DNA of 64,000 nt from Druceiella hillmani (Eukaryota > Arthropoda > Insecta > Lepidoptera > Hepialidae). The stretch is taken from the NCBI GenBank assembly GCA_039881145.1, contig JAYKKI010000005.1, positions 27,607,001 through 27,671,000 on the forward strand, given 5' to 3'. The translations under genes were made by a program, and so were the position numbers. The notes under the pieces were generated by a model. The model saw only the letters and a list, made by a program, of their open reading frames with translations. It was not told where the DNA came from and made no database searches. Position 1 is the first letter of the stretch. Each line of letters opens with the position of its first letter. Below, in pieces: positions 59,131 through 64,000 of the stretch.

Positions 59131-59929
59131 CGATGTTTTTGAGCCCAGCTAAGGTTTTATTATCTGCAATATTCCATTAGCGCAAATAGAAAAAGTTAAT
59201 TTGTTAATAAAGATGTTATGAAAAAAAAACTACTTTTCAATTGATATGAAATTCACTGTTATGTATAATTTCCCAAGTAATATATGTTTTATGCTATCTT
59301 ATTTTTTTTTAATGAATACGCATTAGAATAAATAACAAAAAAACTGGGAAGTGAGGAAGCACCTTGCTATACACTGACTAAATTATTGATGAGTAAAATA
59401 AAACCTGTGTATTGTATTTTCTTTTTTTTTGTTGAAAAAATATATAATATAAATTGGATATATTCTCAGAAGTCCACTGAACAAAAACACTGGTAGTTAT
59501 TTTGGAAAAATAAAGACTATAAAGGAATAAACACAGGTAACTTGGTTGACACAAATCAATAAATCTTAATGACCTTATAATTTAATATTTTTTATTTTTA
59601 TTTTAAAGAAAAATTTCTTTCTATAAGAAAAAGATAAACATTAAAAAAGTTTTATTTAACATAACAAGCTTAATGATTAACGATGGGATCGATAAAATAC
59701 CAATAAATTCTAATCGTATAGTATTAAACTACACAAAACAAGTCTATATTTCAAAAGATTATTTGTTATAATTTCTAATAAAATAGGCACACAAGATACA
59801 CTGAAATCGATATCATCATACAAGATGTTAATGATAACATATTTGCCGCATCAGCGTCACTTAATGTCAAAATTTAATTCTAAATTAACTACGACTTAAG
59901 AGTTAATTAGGTTGCCTTACTCGACAGTT
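59131..59929. other. non-coding stretch
   Basis: AT-rich, nothing recognised. Confidence 0.35.
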
Positions 59930-60110
59930 AAGTTAATGTTAATCTCCATTTGCTGGGTGGTCCTATTGCGACGGATGTTTTGGTTGAATGCTGCTCATGG
60001 CAACGCTGGGGGAGCGTTTGAGGAATTCCTTATGGAGTTTTATCGTCGTCTGACGTCGACGCTGATATAAATAAATACTTTCGTGGTTTCAAAGCGTGAC
60101 TGAAGCGGAT
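59930..60110 (+). other. GC-rich patch, probably repeat-derived
   Basis: 'ctgggtggtcctattgcgac' to 'cgtctgacgtcgacgctgat', then ataaataaata. One frame is open for about 22 codons only. Looks like transposon sequence with a TATA-like end. Confidence 0.25.
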
Positions 60111-60232
60111 GTACTAAGACAACAGTGTAATATTATACATACTAATATAAAAAAGCATGATGTTTGTATTGACTGCGGTAAATTAGGATTTATTTCCGCT
60201 TGATTTATTTCAAAGTATTTATTTATTTATTA

Positions 60233-60275
60233 TTTAGTTTTATACACAGGTCCACCACCTGTGTACAAAACTAAA
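60233..60275. other. 19-bp hairpin, 5-nt loop
   Basis: tttagttttatacacaggt (60233-60251) pairs with 60257-60275 with one mismatch. Confidence 0.75.
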
Positions 60276-60737
60276 CAGTAGAATTGTTTATGATTAGTTT
60301 TTGCTTGAGACCTTATTTGTCAAGATTTCCAATAAAAATGTTGGGATTTATATGCAGGTTTTGGGTCCATGAGATACGTGAGCAATAATAGGTTATGGCG
60401 CTAAATTTTTAACATTAACTGAAAATACTGAGTTTCATCCAACAGGAATAATGATAGCAACAGCTAGAACATGCAGTAACAAACATCGAAACAGTGAAAT
60501 TTGGCAGCGGTTTGTTCATAACAATTGAAAAACAAACAATTTACCAATTTTATCATGTTAGTTGGGATTAGGCAGAAAATATTTTTGGTTATGAGAGTAT
60601 TTTAAGATTTGTTTTCTTTTATTTATACTTCCTAATTATTTATTTATGACCACGAAAATATTTATTTTTTAAGGGTCTTGAATTTTCATTTCTAAGCGTT
60701 TTTATTATTTCGATATATCCTTAAATGCATGGGCAAC
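60276..60737. other. non-coding stretch
   Basis: Nothing recognised. Confidence 0.35.
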
Positions 60738-62079
<1,342 letters not shown>

Positions 62080-62460
62080 CTAAAACACGTGTACGTATCC
62101 GTAGCGCAAGAGACTGAACAAAGAACTAGCAATAAGTTACATTTCGCAGTAAAACAAACTCACTGACCCACTCGACGATAAATTATTACCCACATCCGGC
62201 GGAAGCACACACACACGCCCTGCGACATCCGGGCCACAAAGGAAAATCCGATTCCCCACCTTAGCAGCATTATCGACGTTTCTTTATTTCATTTCAATAA
62301 AAATTATCATTTTTCCACTTGAATTTTGCGAAGGAAGGAATTCAAATAAGAAATCGACAGATAATAAGGGTTAAGTCCCAATGCGGAGATTCGGCCGAAG
62401 TATTCAAATTTAACGCATTTGGAGTGCGTTGGGGTAAGGTTTAATAAAGGCTGGTTCTCA
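62080..62460 (-). other. GC-rich island, possible 5' exon or promoter
   Basis: 62140-62300 is GC-rich and on the minus strand two frames are open together. One is RIFLCGPDVAGRVCVLPPDV without ATG. The other has ATG: MLLRWGIGFSFVARMSQGVC. Open frames are expected in GC-rich DNA, so coding is undecided. Confidence 0.25.
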
Positions 62461-63436
62461 CTGGCAATATGTGACGGCCAAAGTCACTAATAATATTTTT
62501 TTATCGACCAAGCGTAAACATTTTTAGGAGTTTATTGTGCACCGTGCTCAAAGAATTATTGTTGTTGATGTCTTCGGAAATAATGTCATTTACTATTTTC
62601 TTATCATAAATTATATTATTATAACAGTAAAACAATATATAAGTAATAAAACGAAAAATACAAATATCAAAATACGAACATATTTTATTCGTTCATTAAA
62701 AAAATATATTTTTCAACGAATTAAATAGTAATTTTAACGTAAATAAATCAAAACATTGAATCGGCGATGTCAATGGATAAGCCATCCTGCTGCACAACAT
62801 CCCTGGATCCCAATTACCTTACTCTGGTGGAACACATCGTGATGATTTACGGATACATAAAGAAATCGTTAATTATCTAAGCGCACGGCACTGTGTAGGC
62901 AAGCTCTGTAATTCTCTTTTAATCTACCTCTAATTCTGTACCCATTTGATTAAGAAAGCTTCCTGTCATAAAACGATATTTTTATAGTATTAACTTCCAA
63001 ATTTCCAAATCTAGCTGTAAAGGAGTTGGGATAGTGGTCTCCAAAAATTATTAATTTGGCCATCGAATGTGGTTGAAAGTTAGCAAGTTTTGTAATAGTA
63101 CTCACCTAAAAATTGAGAAAGTGTTAAATATATATCCATGCAAAAATTAACACAAAAAATAGCCAAATCTAATTCTAAATTCTAATTAACATTTTCATAC
63201 ACACTTCGGTACTAAAGAATACCATAGATCAAGTTACACATTAAAAAGATCTTATGAGTTGGTATTGATTTATATTTTAATTCTTTTTTGTTCAATGATA
63301 TATAACAACGCACTTACCTCATTATTTACATTTATATTTTTCATATTTTCGTACTTATCGAATAAAGTATTCTCCTTATGTAATTGGTGATAAAAATCTT
63401 AAATAATCAAGTATTAATCTCATTCAATCGCTACAG
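62461..63436. other. non-coding stretch
   Basis: AT-rich. Ends in 'attcaatcgctacag', an acceptor-like sequence. Confidence 0.35.
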
Positions 63437-63682
63437 ATGCCAGCATGTGGATACACTACTTATCCCGAAACTATTCCTTACTCTCCTTCAGTGCGCCTTC
63501 CCCCTAACCGCGCCTACGTTCCCACGCTCTGCCGACCCCGCTATACCTGCTCCAGCCTGAGAGCGACCCACATACCGCGGCGAGGCCGAATTCCAATATG
63601 TGTGTACTCTATTCATTCGTACCCTTCGCCTTTAGTGTTTTTGTTATTCGCGCACTCGTCGAATGGGTTTTATAAAGTGTGA
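63437..63682 (+). CDS. hypothetical 81-codon ORF in a GC-rich island
   Basis: ATG follows directly after ctacag. The reading MPACGYTTYPETIPYSPSVR continues Pro/Arg/Tyr-rich to TGA. GC is about 55% in 63470-63600, far above background. It could be a 5' coding exon, a repeat or a promoter island read by chance. No homologue recognised and no signal peptide. Confidence 0.25.
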   Translation: MPACGYTTYPETIPYSPSVRLPPNRAYVPTLCRPRYTCSSLRATHIPRRGRIPICVYSIHSYPSPLVFLLFAHSSNGFYKV

Positions 63683-64000
63683 AAGTTTCATGATTTATAT
63701 ACTGACGATCTATTTACTTTACATAAACAAGTTAGAAATTTGTCATAATATTGATTTAATAAATAATGTATTAGTAAATAAATTTTAAATTAAACATATA
63801 TTGGACAAGGGTCATATATTCCTATATATACAAAAATTAATGAGATTATCGAAAAATATAAATTTCAAAAATTGCAAGTTTAATCTTATGTCCATGTTTC
63901 TTTAACTATTTATAAAAAAACGTAAACACAGGATAGAGAAATTGTAATTAAATTTAATTGTAATTCAAAGCATAAAGCAGTGCTTGTTGAAGTAGCATTG
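63683..64000. other. AT-rich non-coding to window end
   Basis: Nothing recognised. Confidence 0.4.

Overview
The window is eukaryotic nuclear DNA from an insect, most likely a moth or butterfly (Lepidoptera). It is very AT-rich, has no operon-like coding, and its genes are split by introns. It carries two canonical tRNA-Phe(GAA) genes. It also holds copies of the dispersed repeat that begins 'actagctttt.gtccgcggcttcgctcgcgt' (38640-39137, and reversed at 9765-10142), plus 'gggttccgt...acagaatcctaaaaag'-type repeats. From experience both repeat types are hallmarks of lepidopteran genomes. No database search was possible.

Layout, left part. 1-9400 is dominated by tandem arrays (386, 125, about 170, 79, 34 and about 205 bp units). 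It also holds a decayed Tc1-like transposon beside a hAT remnant, the first tRNA-Phe gene and a near-perfect hairpin. 9400-19200 holds lepidopteran interspersed repeats, a candidate last exon on + (10837-10952), the second tRNA-Phe gene, a truncated transposase-like helix-turn-helix ORF, a Cys/His-rich decayed ORF, and a non-autonomous piggyBac-like element (18544-19210). 19200-32200 has a candidate last exon on - with a poly(A) signal (19741-19850), a two-exon candidate gene on + (26226-27006), a palindromic foldback element family, a tRNA-Phe pseudogene and a one-TGA coding block (31852-32171).

Layout, right part. 33700-36300 holds a duplicated acidic ORF remnant and the 3' half of a LINE reverse transcriptase. 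The firmest cellular protein-coding evidence is a short exon at 36689-36776 (-). It has perfect splice sites and encodes the effector/switch region of a Rho-family GTPase that resembles the Rnd subgroup (ends WDTSG). Other candidate exons lie at 37371-37490 (+), 39560-39703 (-) and 49349-49498 (-, with stop). 43181-43905 and 49536-50447 are further arrays. 51799-53115 is a degraded coding block I cannot identify. The last 6 kb has several GC-rich islands that could be promoters or first exons.

How it fits together: most of the window looks like intron or intergenic sequence of a few genes with very long introns, filled with mobile-element debris. Neighbouring candidate exons lie on both strands and cannot be joined into full transcripts from sequence alone. 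ORFs of 50-60 codons are expected by chance at this AT content, so coding calls rest on splice sites, local GC rise, codon-like composition or recognised motifs, and confidences are set accordingly.
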